Shown: positions 16,251 to 25,178, counted from the first letter of the stretch. The stretch is DNA of 64,000 nucleotides from Luteipulveratus flavus (GCF_029439465.1 NZ_JAROAV010000021.1:62001-126000); one strand, 5' to 3'. Program-made: numbers and translations. Notes: generated from the sequence alone by a model not told the origin.

Positions 16251-17411
16251 ATGAGCGAGCGTTCCTGGTGGGAGTCCGTCCCCGCCGCCGTGGCGGTCGC
16301 GGGCCTCATCACCGTCGGAGTGCTCGGCTCCGCCCCGCACATCCCCGCCGGGCCCGGTCACCGTGAGATCGACGCGCTCGCGGTAGGGCTCGGCCTCGTC
16401 GGCGCCTGGGCGCTGCTGCTGCGCTGGGTTCAGCCGTACCTCATGGTGGCGATCTCCGGGCTCGCCGTCGCGACGTACGCGTACCTGAACTACCCGGGCG
16501 GGCCGGAGTACCTGCCCGGCCCGCTCGCGGTGATGACTTTCGGGTTCGTCCGGTCGCGGCGCCAGCTGTACGCCGTCGCCGTCGCGTACCTGGCCGCGAT
16601 GTCGGTCGCGACGCTCGCGGCGGGTGACGGGAGCGACTACTCGGCGTTCCTGGGCTTCCTCGGCTGGACCGGCGCCGCCGTGCTCGTCGCGGAGGTGCTG
16701 CGCGCTCGTCGGGAGCGGGCGGCGGCCCACCGTGAGACCCAGCGCCGCCAGCAGCAGCAGACCCTGGTCGAGCAGCAGCTCGGGCTGGCCAGGGACCTGC
16801 ACGACAGCGTCGCGCACGCCCTCACCGCCATCAACGTGCAGGCCGCCATCGCCGAGCGCACCGTCCACCGCGACCCGGAGGCCGCTGCCGGGGCGGCCGC
16901 CGCGATCCGCGAGACCAGCCGCAGCGCGCTGACCGACCTGACCCAGATCGTGAAGTCGCTGCGCTCCACCGACGACACGCCGACCAGCCCGGACCGCGGG
17001 CTCGAGGACGTGGAGACGCTCGTCGAGCAGGCCCGCCGGGGCGGCCTGCAGGTCGAGCTGCAGCGCCTCGGCGGGGAGGGCCGCGACAGGCCCGGCGGAG
17101 ACAGCAGCGACCGCGAGGTTGGCGTCCCGGCCGCGCTCGCGGCGTACCGGCTGGTCCAGGAGGCGCTCACCAACGCGACCCGGTACGCACCCGGCTCGCG
17201 GGTCCAGGTCGTCATCGACCGCAGGCAGGGACTGACCGTCATCGTGCGCGACGACGGCGGCGACCCGCACCGGGCCGACGAGCGCGTGCAGGGATCCGGT
17301 CACGGCCTGCTCGGCATGCGCGAACGCGTCCTCGCCTCTGGTGGCACGCTGGAGCACGGACCTCGTGAGCGAACAGGATTCGAGGTGGCCGGCCGATGGG
17401 CGAATCCATGA
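16251..17411 (+). CDS. Two-component sensor histidine kinase (NarL/LuxR partner type)
   Basis: A 386-aa membrane kinase. The N-terminal half has about five hydrophobic membrane segments (residues about 10-150) with almost no extracytoplasmic loop, so it probably senses within or through the membrane. A short coiled coil follows, then the HisKA_3 dimerisation domain RDLHDSVAHALTAINVQ with phospho-acceptor His184. The HATPase domain has an N box EALTNATRYAPG and a G box GSGHGLLGMRERV. Its end overlaps the response regulator gene. With the downstream ABC exporter it resembles kinase-regulator-transporter modules that respond to envelope stress or antibiotics. Confidence 0.92.
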   Translation: MSERSWWESVPAAVAVAGLITVGVLGSAPHIPAGPGHREIDALAVGLGLVGAWALLLRWVQPYLMVAISGLAVATYAYLNYPGGPEYLPGPLAVMTFGFVRSRRQLYAVAVAYLAAMSVATLAAGDGSDYSAFLGFLGWTGAAVLVAEVLRARRERAAAHRETQRRQQQQTLVEQQLGLARDLHDSVAHALTAINVQAAIAERTVHRDPEAAAGAAAAIRETSRSALTDLTQIVKSLRSTDDTPTSPDRGLEDVETLVEQARRGGLQVELQRLGGEGRDRPGGDSSDREVGVPAALAAYRLVQEALTNATRYAPGSRVQVVIDRRQGLTVIVRDDGGDPHRADERVQGSGHGLLGMRERVLASGGTLEHGPRERTGFEVAGRWANP

Positions 17412-18136
17412 CCCCCGAGCAACCCGACCGCCCCGGCACGCCCGCCGAACGGACCGGGCCGATCCGCGTCGTCGTCGCGGACGACCAGACGCTCGTACGC
17501 CGCGGGTTCGCCACGCTGATCGGCCTGGAGGCCGACATCGAGGTGGTCGCCGAGGCGACCGACGGCGCCGAGGCGGTCCGGGCGGCCCGCGACCTGCGCC
17601 CGGATGTGATCCTGATGGACATCCGGATGCCCGGCCTGGACGGGCTCGAGGCCACGCGGCAGATCACCGGCGACCCTGCGCTCGCCGACGTCCGGGTGCT
17701 CGTGCTGACGACGTTCGACCTGGACGAGTACGTCTTCGAGGCGCTCCGGCTCGGCGCCAGCGGCTTCCTGGTCAAGCACACCGACCCGGACGAGCTGGTC
17801 CGCGCGGTCCGCGTCGTCGCCGCGGGCGAGGCGCTGCTCTCACCCGGCGTGACCCGGCGGCTGATCCACCAGTTCGCCCAGGGTCCGGCGGCGCCGCCCG
17901 GTCGTACCGCAGCCGCGACCTCGGACATCGCCCGGCACCTCACCGAGCGCGAGCGGGAGGTCGTCGGGCTGGTGGCGCAGGGGCTGTCCAACGAGGAGAT
18001 CGCTGAGCAGTGGTTCGTCAGCCAGGCCACCGTGCGCACCCACGTGAGCCGCGCAATGACCAAGCTGTACGCCCGCGACCGCGCTCAGCTGGTGGTCCTG
18101 GCCTACCAGCACGGCCTCGCGACCCCGCCCGCCTGA
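17396..18136 (+). CDS. LuxR/NarL-type response regulator
   Basis: A 246-aa regulator. The receiver domain (about 23-140) has the acidic pair VADDQ, phospho-acceptor Asp75 in LMDIRMPG, and the conserved Lys in GFLVKHTD. A linker leads to the LuxR HTH (LTEREREVVGLVAQGLSNEEIAEQ, then ATVRTHVSRAMTKL) near 190-240. Two starts are possible: ATG 17396, with GAGGTGG upstream (used here), and ATG 17408, which forms an ATGA overlap with the kinase stop. It likely activates the ABC genes that follow. Confidence 0.92.
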   Translation: MGESMTPEQPDRPGTPAERTGPIRVVVADDQTLVRRGFATLIGLEADIEVVAEATDGAEAVRAARDLRPDVILMDIRMPGLDGLEATRQITGDPALADVRVLVLTTFDLDEYVFEALRLGASGFLVKHTDPDELVRAVRVVAAGEALLSPGVTRRLIHQFAQGPAAPPGRTAAATSDIARHLTEREREVVGLVAQGLSNEEIAEQWFVSQATVRTHVSRAMTKLYARDRAQLVVLAYQHGLATPPA

Positions 18137-18227
18137 GGTCCGGGTGCGCGGGCTCAACGCCTGACGTACGCCGAACGTCGACACCTGCACGACGCGGGTG
18201 ACCACCGCTCGCCGGAACAGTCGAGGC

Positions 18228-19160
18228 ATGAGCACCTCAACCCTTCCCGACGCGGTCGCGGTGACCGGCCTGACCAAGAGGTACGGCCGCCGCACCGTCG
18301 TCGACGACGTCTCCGTGCGGATCCCGAGCGGGTCCGTCACCGGTCTGATCGGCCCGAACGGCGCCGGCAAGACCACTGTCATGTCCATGCTGCTCGGCCT
18401 GGTCCGGCCGACGTCCGGCGAGGGCCAGGTGCTCGGTCATGACCTGGCCCGGCCCAAGGCGTACGTGGGCCGGGTCGGCGCCCTCATCGAGGGTCCGGCG
18501 TTCCACCCGTCCATGAGCGGCCGGGCCAACCTGCGCAACCTCGTCCGGCTCGGGCGCCATGACCCCGAGCAGATCGCACCCCTGCTGCACCTGGTCGGCC
18601 TCGCCGACCGCGGCGACGACCTGTACGGCGCGTACTCGCTCGGGATGAAGCAGCGCCTCGGCATCGCCGCCGCGCTGCTCGGCGACCCCGACCTGGTGAT
18701 CCTCGACGAGCCCACCAACGGCGTCGACCCGCAGGGGATGCGCGACATCCGTCACCTGGTCCGGCGCATCGCCGAGGGCGGCCGGACCGTCCTGGTGTCC
18801 TCGCACCTGCTAGCCGAGCTGGAGCACGTGTGCGACCACCTGGTCGTGATCGACCGCGGGGGCCTGCGCTACCAGGGGCCGATGGACGAGCTCCCGACCG
18901 GCCGGCGCGAGGTCATCCGGGTCGCCGCCGACGGCGCGGCCACGGACCTGCACGACCTGCTCGTCCGCGACGGGCTCGAGGCCACGGCTCGCGGCACGGT
19001 CACCGAGGTCGAGATCGGCGAGGCGGACCCCGTACGGCTCGCCGCTCGCATCAACAGCACCGCCCACGCAGCCGGCATCACCCTGACCGAGCTGCACCAC
19101 CAGCGTCAGACGCTCGAGGACCGCGTCCTCGAGCTCGTCGGGAACGGAAGTGCGTCATGA
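18228..19160 (+). CDS. ABC transporter ATP-binding protein
   Basis: A 310-aa ATPase subunit of the BcrA/DrrA-like exporter group. Walker A GPNGAGKTT is at about 42-50, signature YSLGMKQRLGI near 140, and Walker B LVILDEPTNG near 162. A C-terminal accessory region of about 90 aa follows. CGAGG precedes the ATG. The gap of 91 bp to the response regulator shows no terminator, so co-transcription is possible. It overlaps the permease gene by 4 nt. Confidence 0.93.
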   Translation: MSTSTLPDAVAVTGLTKRYGRRTVVDDVSVRIPSGSVTGLIGPNGAGKTTVMSMLLGLVRPTSGEGQVLGHDLARPKAYVGRVGALIEGPAFHPSMSGRANLRNLVRLGRHDPEQIAPLLHLVGLADRGDDLYGAYSLGMKQRLGIAAALLGDPDLVILDEPTNGVDPQGMRDIRHLVRRIAEGGRTVLVSSHLLAELEHVCDHLVVIDRGGLRYQGPMDELPTGRREVIRVAADGAATDLHDLLVRDGLEATARGTVTEVEIGEADPVRLAARINSTAHAAGITLTELHHQRQTLEDRVLELVGNGSAS

Positions 19161-19987
19161 CCACCGCCACTCGTCCTGCCGAGACGACCGGCACCGATCG
19201 GCGTCTGCGCGGGGGAGCGTTCCTCGCGGAGTGGACCCGCCTCGGCCAGCGCCGCGTCTGGCTGCCCGCGATCGCCACCACCGTCCTGTACGCCGCCGTC
19301 GTCACCTTCGCGCTGATCGCCACCGCGCAGGACCGTGGTCCGGGCGTCACGATCAGTGCGCTGTCGCAGTCGGGCGGCGGCACGCTCGCACCCTCCTCGG
19401 CGGCGCGCTTCGCCTCCGTCCTGCTGCTCGCGGTGTTCGTCGGGCTGTCGGCCGGCGCGTTCTCCAAGGGCACCTGGCGCGCGGCGCTGCTGCACCATCC
19501 GGGCCGGTTCGGTCTGGCCGTCGGGACGTTCCTCGCCCGTATCGCGGGTCTGGCGGTGATCGTCGCCCTGCTGTTCGTGGTCGGGTGGGCCACCGCGGCC
19601 GTCGTCGGACCGAGCCAGGGCGTCGACACCTCGGCGTGGACCGACGCCGCATCCTGGCAGAGCGCGGCCGAGGACTTCCTGCGCGTGCTCGGCTTCGGCG
19701 TCGGCTGGGCGCTGCTCGGCACGGCCGTCGGCATGGCGACCCGGTCGGTACCGGTCGGCCTCGCGGTCGCGGTCCTGTGGGCCGGTCCGATCGAGAACGT
19801 CCTGGGTGACTCGTTCGCCTTCGGGCAACGCTGGTTCCCCGGCCTGCTGCTGCGGTACGTCGTCGCCCCGGACTCGCTCGGCATCAGCCTCAGCAACGCC
19901 GAGCTCTACGGCACCCTCGCCGCGTACGGGGTCGTGCTGCTGGGCGTGATCGCGTTCCTGGTCGGTCGCCGCGACGTCACCAGCTGA
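19157..19987 (+). CDS. ABC transporter permease (ABC-2 type)
   Basis: A 276-aa membrane subunit with about six hydrophobic segments. The first is WLPAIATTVLYAAVVTFALIA (from about residue 34), and a large external loop of about 25 residues precedes the second. The ATG overlaps the ATPase stop (ATGA). There is no separate substrate-binding protein, consistent with export. The substrate cannot be read from sequence; candidates are an antimicrobial peptide or a lipid-like compound. A long hairpin follows. Confidence 0.85.
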   Translation: MTTATRPAETTGTDRRLRGGAFLAEWTRLGQRRVWLPAIATTVLYAAVVTFALIATAQDRGPGVTISALSQSGGGTLAPSSAARFASVLLLAVFVGLSAGAFSKGTWRAALLHHPGRFGLAVGTFLARIAGLAVIVALLFVVGWATAAVVGPSQGVDTSAWTDAASWQSAAEDFLRVLGFGVGWALLGTAVGMATRSVPVGLAVAVLWAGPIENVLGDSFAFGQRWFPGLLLRYVVAPDSLGISLSNAELYGTLAAYGVVLLGVIAFLVGRRDVTS

Positions 19988-20019
19988 CCACCGGCCACCC
20001 GCCTGGACCACCCTTTCGG

Positions 20020-20078
20020 CCGGGTGCGCGTGTCCTGCCGGATTCCGCTGTGAATTCGCGCAGGACACGCGCACCCGG
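20020..20078. terminator. Perfect 19-bp inverted repeat after the ABC genes
   Basis: Arms 20020-20038 and 20060-20078 are perfectly complementary over 19 bp with a 21-nt loop. They lie between the ABC permease and the convergent pncB gene. The remaining bases up to 20156 show no gene. Confidence 0.7.
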
Positions 20079-20156
20079 TCCGGAGAGGTCGCGAGGGAAA
20101 GAGGTCGTGAGCGTGGGCGCGGGACGGGGTGAGCGGGGCCGGGTGGGTACGGGCGG

Positions 20157-21482
20157 TCAGGGCTGGTCGTCGACGTACGTGGTCGGGATCACCGGCTCGC
20201 CGCGCGACAGCTGCAGCGCCGGGCGTGGCAGCTCGGCGCGGGACCGGGCGTGCCGGTCGCGCGCCGCGTCCAGCGAGGTGGCCCCGACGACGCGGCCCCG
20301 CTCGACCAGCGGGACGAGCAGCTCACGGTCGTTCCCGTCGTTCTCGGGGCGCTCGCCGATGCCGATGACCTCCTCCTGCGCGATGCCGTTGTCGCCGATG
20401 CGCCGCAGCGCGTACTTGCGCCCGGCGACGGAGAGCTTGTCCTTGCTGGCCTTGGCGACGCCGACCATGGCGCCCGCATCGTCCGCACGCGCCACCAGCT
20501 TGTAGACCATGCTCGCCGTCGGCGCACCCGACCCGGTCACCAGCTGGGTGCCCACGCCGTACGCGTCGACCGGGCCGGCCTGGAGAGCCGCGATGGCGAA
20601 CTCGTCCAGGTCGCTCGTGACGACGATGCGGGTGCCGGTCGCGCCGAGGCGGTCCAGCTGCTCGCGCACCTCGCGGGCCTGCACCAGCAGGTCTCCGGAG
20701 TCCAGCCGGACGCCGCCGAGCTGCGGACCGGCCACCTCCACGGCGATCTCGACGGCCGTGGTCACGTCGTAGGTGTCGACCAGCAGGGTCGTCCCGACCC
20801 CGAGCGAGTCGACCTGGGCCTGGAACGCCTCCCGCTCGTCGTCGTGCAGCAGCGTGAACGAGTGCGCGGCCGTGCCGGCCGTGGGGACGCCGTACCGACG
20901 GCCCGCCTCCAGGTTCGAGGTCGTGGTGAACCCCGCGATGTACGCCGCGCGCGCCGCCGCGACGGCGGCCATATCGTGCGTCCGCCGCGAACCCATCTCG
21001 ATGCACGGGCGGTCACCGGCCGCGCCGGTCATCCGGGACGCGGCCCCGGCGATGGCGGTGTCGTGGTTGAAGATCGACAGGGCGAGGGTCTCCAGGATCA
21101 CGCCCTCGGCGAAGGTCGACTCCACGACCAGCACCGGCGACCCGGGGAAGTAGGTCTCGCCCTCGGCGTAGCCCCAGATGTCGCCGGTGAAGCGGTAGTC
21201 CGCGAGCCAGGAGAGCGTGGCCTCGTCGACGACCTCGCGCTGCCGCAGGTCCTCCAGCTCGGCGTCGCCGAAACGGAAGTCGGCGAGAGCGTCCAGGAAG
21301 CGACCGGTGCCCGCCACCACGCCGTACCGTCGGCCTTCCGGCAGCCGGCGCGCGAACAGCTCGAACACGCTGGTCCGGTGCGCCGCTCCGCTGCGCAGGG
21401 CTGCCTGGAGCATGGTCAGCTCGTAGTGGTCGGTCAGCAGCGCCGTCGACGGGCGCGACATGGTCGTGGTTTCAGCGCTCAC
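20157..21482 (-). CDS. pncB: Nicotinate phosphoribosyltransferase
   Basis: A 441-aa enzyme that joins nicotinate and PRPP to give nicotinate mononucleotide. The N-terminal LLTDHYELTMLQAAL, the EMGSRRTHD segment, the LVDTYDV strand and the VRLDSGDL phosphate-binding strand are typical of the family. GTG at 21482 is chosen because TAGGGT lies 7 nt upstream. ATG at 21461 is the alternative, giving 434 aa. It is divergent from clpS, with -10 hexamers that overlap. It works with pncA at 15.6 kb in NAD salvage. Confidence 0.92.
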   Translation of the reverse strand: MSAETTTMSRPSTALLTDHYELTMLQAALRSGAAHRTSVFELFARRLPEGRRYGVVAGTGRFLDALADFRFGDAELEDLRQREVVDEATLSWLADYRFTGDIWGYAEGETYFPGSPVLVVESTFAEGVILETLALSIFNHDTAIAGAASRMTGAAGDRPCIEMGSRRTHDMAAVAAARAAYIAGFTTTSNLEAGRRYGVPTAGTAAHSFTLLHDDEREAFQAQVDSLGVGTTLLVDTYDVTTAVEIAVEVAGPQLGGVRLDSGDLLVQAREVREQLDRLGATGTRIVVTSDLDEFAIAALQAGPVDAYGVGTQLVTGSGAPTASMVYKLVARADDAGAMVGVAKASKDKLSVAGRKYALRRIGDNGIAQEEVIGIGERPENDGNDRELLVPLVERGRVVGATSLDAARDRHARSRAELPRPALQLSRGEPVIPTTYVDDQP

Positions 21483-21489
21483 AGCGGTC

Positions 21490-21499
21490 ACCCTATGGT
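21490..21499. promoter_or_regulatory. Overlapping divergent -10 elements for pncB and clpS
   Basis: On the + strand TATGGT (21494-21499) lies 6 nt before the clpS GTG. On the - strand TAGGGT (21495-21490) lies 7 nt before the pncB GTG. The hexamers share the central TA. Neither gene has room for a leader, so both transcripts would be leaderless and start from one symmetric promoter core. Confidence 0.5.
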
Positions 21500-21505
21500 T
21501 GAGGC

Positions 21506-21820
21506 GTGTCCGTAGCCCCACCCGAGCAGGCGACGCCCGACGTCGAGACGGACGTCCGACCGCAGGAGCAGGTCGTCGAGCGCCTCGACCGCCCGTGGGT
21601 CACCATCGTGTGGAACGACCCGGTCAACCTCATGTCGTACGTGTCGTGGGTGTTCCAGAGCTACTTCGGCTACGGGCAGGACAAGGCCGAGGAGCTCATG
21701 CTCGCGGTGCACCGCGAGGGCCGTGCCGTGGTGTCGAAGGGGACCCGCGAGAAGATGGAGACCGACACCGAGGCGATGCACGGCTTCAGCCTCTGGGCGA
21801 CGTTCCAGAAGGACGACTGA
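21506..21820 (+). CDS. clpS: ATP-dependent Clp protease adaptor ClpS
   Basis: A 104-aa N-recognin that delivers N-degron substrates to ClpAP or ClpCP. After a disordered N-terminus of about 30 residues comes the ClpS core, with [15 protein letters not shown] (binding-pocket loop) and [12 protein letters not shown]. The GTG at 21506 sits 6 nt after a TATGGT hexamer. The DUF2017 gene follows 2 bp after the stop, a pairing common in actinobacteria. Confidence 0.95.
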   Translation: MSVAPPEQATPDVETDVRPQEQVVERLDRPWVTIVWNDPVNLMSYVSWVFQSYFGYGQDKAEELMLAVHREGRAVVSKGTREKMETDTEAMHGFSLWATFQKDD

Positions 21821-21822
21821 GG

Positions 21823-22443
21823 ATGGCGACGGCTTTCCGGCGCAAGGGTTCTCGTGTCGTCGGGCGGATGGACGTGCACGAACGCGAGCTCGTCGTCAGT
21901 CTGCTGCAGCAGACCCGCGAGCTCCTCGGCGGGGACGACCACGCCGGTACCGGCGACCCGTTGCAGGACCTGCTCGGGTCGTTGGGCGCCGAGCCGCTGG
22001 ACCCCGAGGAGGTGGCCGGCCGCGACCCGGCGCTGCAGCGCCTGCTGCCCCCGGCGAGCCGGGACGACGAGCGGATGGCGGCCGACTTCCGGGCCATGAC
22101 CGAGGGTCACCTGCGGCAGCAGAAGACCGCGACGCTGGCCACCGCGATCGTGGCTCTCGGCGGCGACCCGGGCGCAGCGCCGGGGGCCGACCTGGAGGAC
22201 CGCCGCGGCGACACCGTCGAGCTCGACCTGGGCCAGGCGCAGTCACTGATGCGGGCACTCACCGACGTGCGCCTCGTGCTCGCCGAGCGGCTCGAGCTGC
22301 GGACCGACGAGGACAGCGAGCAGCTGCACGCGATGCTCGAGGACGCCGAGGACATCGAGGACCCCCGGATGCTGCTGGCGGCGTACTACGACTTCCTGAC
22401 CTGGCTGCAGGAGTCGGTGACGCTGGCGATCATGCGCCGCTGA
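21823..22443 (+). CDS. DUF2017 domain-containing protein
   Basis: A 206-aa soluble protein of unknown function that follows clpS in many actinobacteria. It is mostly helical and acidic in the middle. The conserved blocks are VHERELVVSLLQQTRELLG at the start and the paired SLMRALTDVRLVLAERL and LLAAYYDFLTWLQESVT near the end. GAGG precedes the ATG, 2 bp after the clpS stop. Context suggests a link to Clp proteolysis. Confidence 0.88.
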   Translation: MATAFRRKGSRVVGRMDVHERELVVSLLQQTRELLGGDDHAGTGDPLQDLLGSLGAEPLDPEEVAGRDPALQRLLPPASRDDERMAADFRAMTEGHLRQQKTATLATAIVALGGDPGAAPGADLEDRRGDTVELDLGQAQSLMRALTDVRLVLAERLELRTDEDSEQLHAMLEDAEDIEDPRMLLAAYYDFLTWLQESVTLAIMRR

Positions 22444-22531
22444 GCGCGTCCCGCCCGCCCAGGAGCCTTGGCGGGGGAGGGGCGCCACGGGCCGAGGGCG
22501 GTGCGCGGGCGGCACTAGGATCGGGCCCATC

Positions 22532-24052
22532 ATGAGCACCGAAGACTCCCGCCCCGTCCGCCTCCGCGTCGCCCCGTCGCCGACCGGCGACCCGCACGTC
22601 GGAACCGCCTACATGTCGATGTTCGACCTCGCGTTCGCGCGCCAGCAGGGCGGCCAGTTCGTCCTGCGGATCGAGGACACCGACCAGGCCCGGTTCCGGG
22701 AGGACAGCGAGCAGCAGATCTACGACACGCTCGCGTGGCTCGGCCTCACCCACGACGAGGGCCCCGACGTCGGCGGCCCGTACGCGCCGTACCGCCAGTC
22801 CGAGCGGCTCGAGACGTACAAGCCGTACGCCGACCGGCTGCTGGCCGAGGGCAAGGCCTACCACTGCTGGTGCTCCAGCGAGCGGCTCAAGGAGATGCGC
22901 GAGAAGCAGCAGGCGCTCAAGCAGCCCACCGGGTACGACCGGCTGTGCCACGGCAAGACCAAGGAGGAGCGTGCGAGCCTGCCGGGCTTCACCGACCAGC
23001 CCGTGGTCCGCATGTTCATCCCCGACGACGTCGACCTCACCTTCACCGACCTCATCCGCGGCCTGGTCAGCGCGCCGCGTCCGGACGACCAGGTGATCGT
23101 CAAGGCGGACGGGTTCCCCACGTACCACCTGGCCGTCGTCGTCGACGACCACGAGATGGGCATCACGCACGTGGTCCGCGGCGAGGAGTGGATCTCCAGC
23201 ACCCCCAAGCACGTGCTGCTCTACGACTGGCTCGGCCTGGCGAAGCCGCACTTCGCCCACATGCCGCTGCTGCGGGACGAGAAGAAGGCGAAGATCTCCA
23301 AGCGCAAGAGCCCGTGGGCGCGGCTGACGTGGTTCCGGGAGCAGGGCTACCTGCCGGAGGCGCTGCTGAACTTCCTCGCGCTGCTGGGCTACCCGCCGAT
23401 CATCGAGCCGGACGGCACGGAGCGGGAGATCTTCACCTTCGCGGAGTTCACCGAGCGCTTCGACTGGGCCAAGGTCAACACCGTCGGCCCGATCTTCAAC
23501 CTCGAGAAGCTGAACTGGCTCAACGGTCACTACATCCGCGAGCTCGAGGTGGGCGACCTCGCCGGCCGGCTGCTGCCGTTCCTGTACGCCGACGGCGTGC
23601 TGCCGCAGCAGCCGAGCCTGCCGCAGCTGGGCCGGCTGCAGGAGATCACCGGGCTGATCCAGACCCGGATGAGCCTTCTCACCGAGGCCACGGCGTTGGT
23701 ACGGCCGTTCTACGTCGAGGACGACCAGCTGGAGATCGCCGACGACGCGCGCGCCCAGCTCAAGGACGGCGCCAAGGAGGTGCTCGACGCGGCCATCACC
23801 GCCCTCGAGCCCATCTCGGGCAGCATCGGCAAGCCGGACGGCACGGGCGTGGAGTGGACCCACGACCGGATCGAGACCGCGCTGCGCGAGGCGATCGTGG
23901 ACGGGCTGGGCATCAAGCCCCGCCTGGCGTTCGGCCCGCTACGGACCGCCGTCTCGGGCCAGAAGGTCTCGCCGCCGCTGTTCGAGTCGATGCAGATCCT
24001 CGGCAAGGCCTCCGTGCTCGCCCGGCTGGAGCGGCTGCGCGACTCGCTGTGA
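22532..24052 (+). CDS. gltX: Glutamyl-tRNA synthetase
   Basis: A 506-aa class I aminoacyl-tRNA synthetase. The HIGH-type motif is PSPTGDPHVGTAY (about 13-25) and the KMSKS-type motif is KISKRK. The C-terminal helical anticodon-binding region is full length. Actinobacteria usually lack GlnRS, so this enzyme is expected to charge tRNA-Gln with glutamate too, for later amidation by GatCAB; that is family knowledge. Genes for tRNA-Gln(CTG) and tRNA-Glu(CTC) lie 0.9-1.1 kb downstream. TAGGAT at 22516-22521 is a candidate -10, 10 nt before the ATG. Confidence 0.97.
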   Translation: MSTEDSRPVRLRVAPSPTGDPHVGTAYMSMFDLAFARQQGGQFVLRIEDTDQARFREDSEQQIYDTLAWLGLTHDEGPDVGGPYAPYRQSERLETYKPYADRLLAEGKAYHCWCSSERLKEMREKQQALKQPTGYDRLCHGKTKEERASLPGFTDQPVVRMFIPDDVDLTFTDLIRGLVSAPRPDDQVIVKADGFPTYHLAVVVDDHEMGITHVVRGEEWISSTPKHVLLYDWLGLAKPHFAHMPLLRDEKKAKISKRKSPWARLTWFREQGYLPEALLNFLALLGYPPIIEPDGTEREIFTFAEFTERFDWAKVNTVGPIFNLEKLNWLNGHYIRELEVGDLAGRLLPFLYADGVLPQQPSLPQLGRLQEITGLIQTRMSLLTEATALVRPFYVEDDQLEIADDARAQLKDGAKEVLDAAITALEPISGSIGKPDGTGVEWTHDRIETALREAIVDGLGIKPRLAFGPLRTAVSGQKVSPPLFESMQILGKASVLARLERLRDSL

Positions 24053-24855
24053 GCCGCGCGTACGACGCCGTCCTCCTCGATGTCGACGACACCCTGCTCG
24101 ACACCAGCAGGGCGATGATCGCCGCGGGCGCCGTCGCCCTGCGCGAGCTGTGGCCCGGGCGCGACGACGGCTGGTACCAGGCGGCGTCCGAGCGCTTCCG
24201 GGTCGACCCGGGCGGTCACTTCCGCCGGTACACCGAGGGTGAGCTGGACTTCGAGGAGATGCGAGCAGCCCGGCTGCGGGAGGTCGCGGCCGCGTACGGG
24301 CTCGGCTACCCGGACGCGGGCCACGACCGCTTCGAGGCCGCATTCCGTCCGGCGTTCCGTGCTGCCCAGCGGGTGTACGACGACGTACGCCCGTTCCTGG
24401 CGCGGTGCGCCGCCGCGGAGGTCGCGGTCGGCGCGGTGACCAACTCCTCCGCCGCGGCGACTGCGGACAAGCTGGACGCCGTCGGGCTGGCCGAGGACTT
24501 CGCGGTCGTCGTGACGCGGGACACGCTCGGGTTCGGCAAGCCGGACGCCCGGGTGTTCGCGCACGCGTGCGGCAGCCTGTCGGTCCCGCCGGAGCGGACC
24601 GTGTTCGTCGGCGACGAGCTCGCCGCGGACGTGCGCGGGGCGGCGGACGCCGGGCTGCGGGCGTGCTGGCTGCGGCGCCCGGCTGCGGTCGTCTCGGCGC
24701 ACGCGCCGGACCTCACGCAGGCGTCCTCGACGGCGCCCGAGGGCACCCTGATCGTCAGCGATCTCAACGCGATTCCGGGTACCGGAGACCCGTTCCGGAG
24801 CGGCTCGGCGGACGGTGCCGAGAGCCGATTTGGGACCGGGGGAACGGGCCGGTAA
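24049..24855 (+). CDS. HAD family hydrolase
   Basis: A 268-aa phosphatase-like protein. Motif I is LLDVDDTLLDT with nucleophile Asp about residue 10, motif II is AVTNSS, motif III is the Lys in FGKPDARVF, and motif IV is FVGDELAADVRGA. The cap domain is helical, as in subfamily IA. The last 35 residues, after LRRPAA, are Ser/Gly-rich and look disordered. The GTG overlaps the gltX stop (GTGA), so the two are co-translated. The substrate is unknown. Confidence 0.88.
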   Translation: MSRAYDAVLLDVDDTLLDTSRAMIAAGAVALRELWPGRDDGWYQAASERFRVDPGGHFRRYTEGELDFEEMRAARLREVAAAYGLGYPDAGHDRFEAAFRPAFRAAQRVYDDVRPFLARCAAAEVAVGAVTNSSAAATADKLDAVGLAEDFAVVVTRDTLGFGKPDARVFAHACGSLSVPPERTVFVGDELAADVRGAADAGLRACWLRRPAAVVSAHAPDLTQASSTAPEGTLIVSDLNAIPGTGDPFRSGSADGAESRFGTGGTGR

Positions 24856-24923
24856 GGTTATCCCTCGGTTCACCGGAACGGCGGTGCGACGGCGACGTCG
24901 TCCGTGATCACGGTGATACCCCT

Positions 24924-24995
24924 TGGGGTATGGTGTAATTGGCAGCACGACTGATTCTGGTTCAGTTAGTCTAGGTTCGAGTCCTGGTACCCCAG
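24924..24995 (+). tRNA. tRNA-Gln (anticodon CTG)
   Basis: A cloverleaf is readable. The acceptor arm TGGGGTA pairs with TACCCCA. The anticodon stem ACTGA/TCAGT encloses loop TTCTGGT, giving anticodon CTG (Gln, codon CAG). The T arm contains GGTTCGAGTCC. The 3' CCA is not encoded. Confidence 0.95.
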
Positions 24996-25106
24996 CGCTG
25001 ATCGTCAGAGTGATCCTCACTCCGACGATTCGGAGAAAATCACCGCTCACGGTATGGTTTTCCTCCGCTGCTGGTGAGGTTCTTCCGAGCCAGGGAGCAT
25101 GCCGCG

Positions 25107-25178
25107 GCCCCGTTGTGTAGCGGCCTAGCACGCCGCCCTCTCAAGGCGGTAGCGCGGGTTCGAATCCCGTCGGGGCTA
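25107..25178 (+). tRNA. tRNA-Glu (anticodon CTC)
   Basis: The acceptor arm GGCCCCG pairs with CGGGGCT (one G-T pair at the end). The anticodon stem CCGCC/GGCGG encloses CTCTCAA, giving anticodon CTC (Glu, codon GAG). The T arm is GCGGGTTCGAATCCCGT. CCA is not encoded. The 111 bp between the two tRNAs hold no gene; TATGGT around 25052 could be a -10 for this tRNA. Confidence 0.96.
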
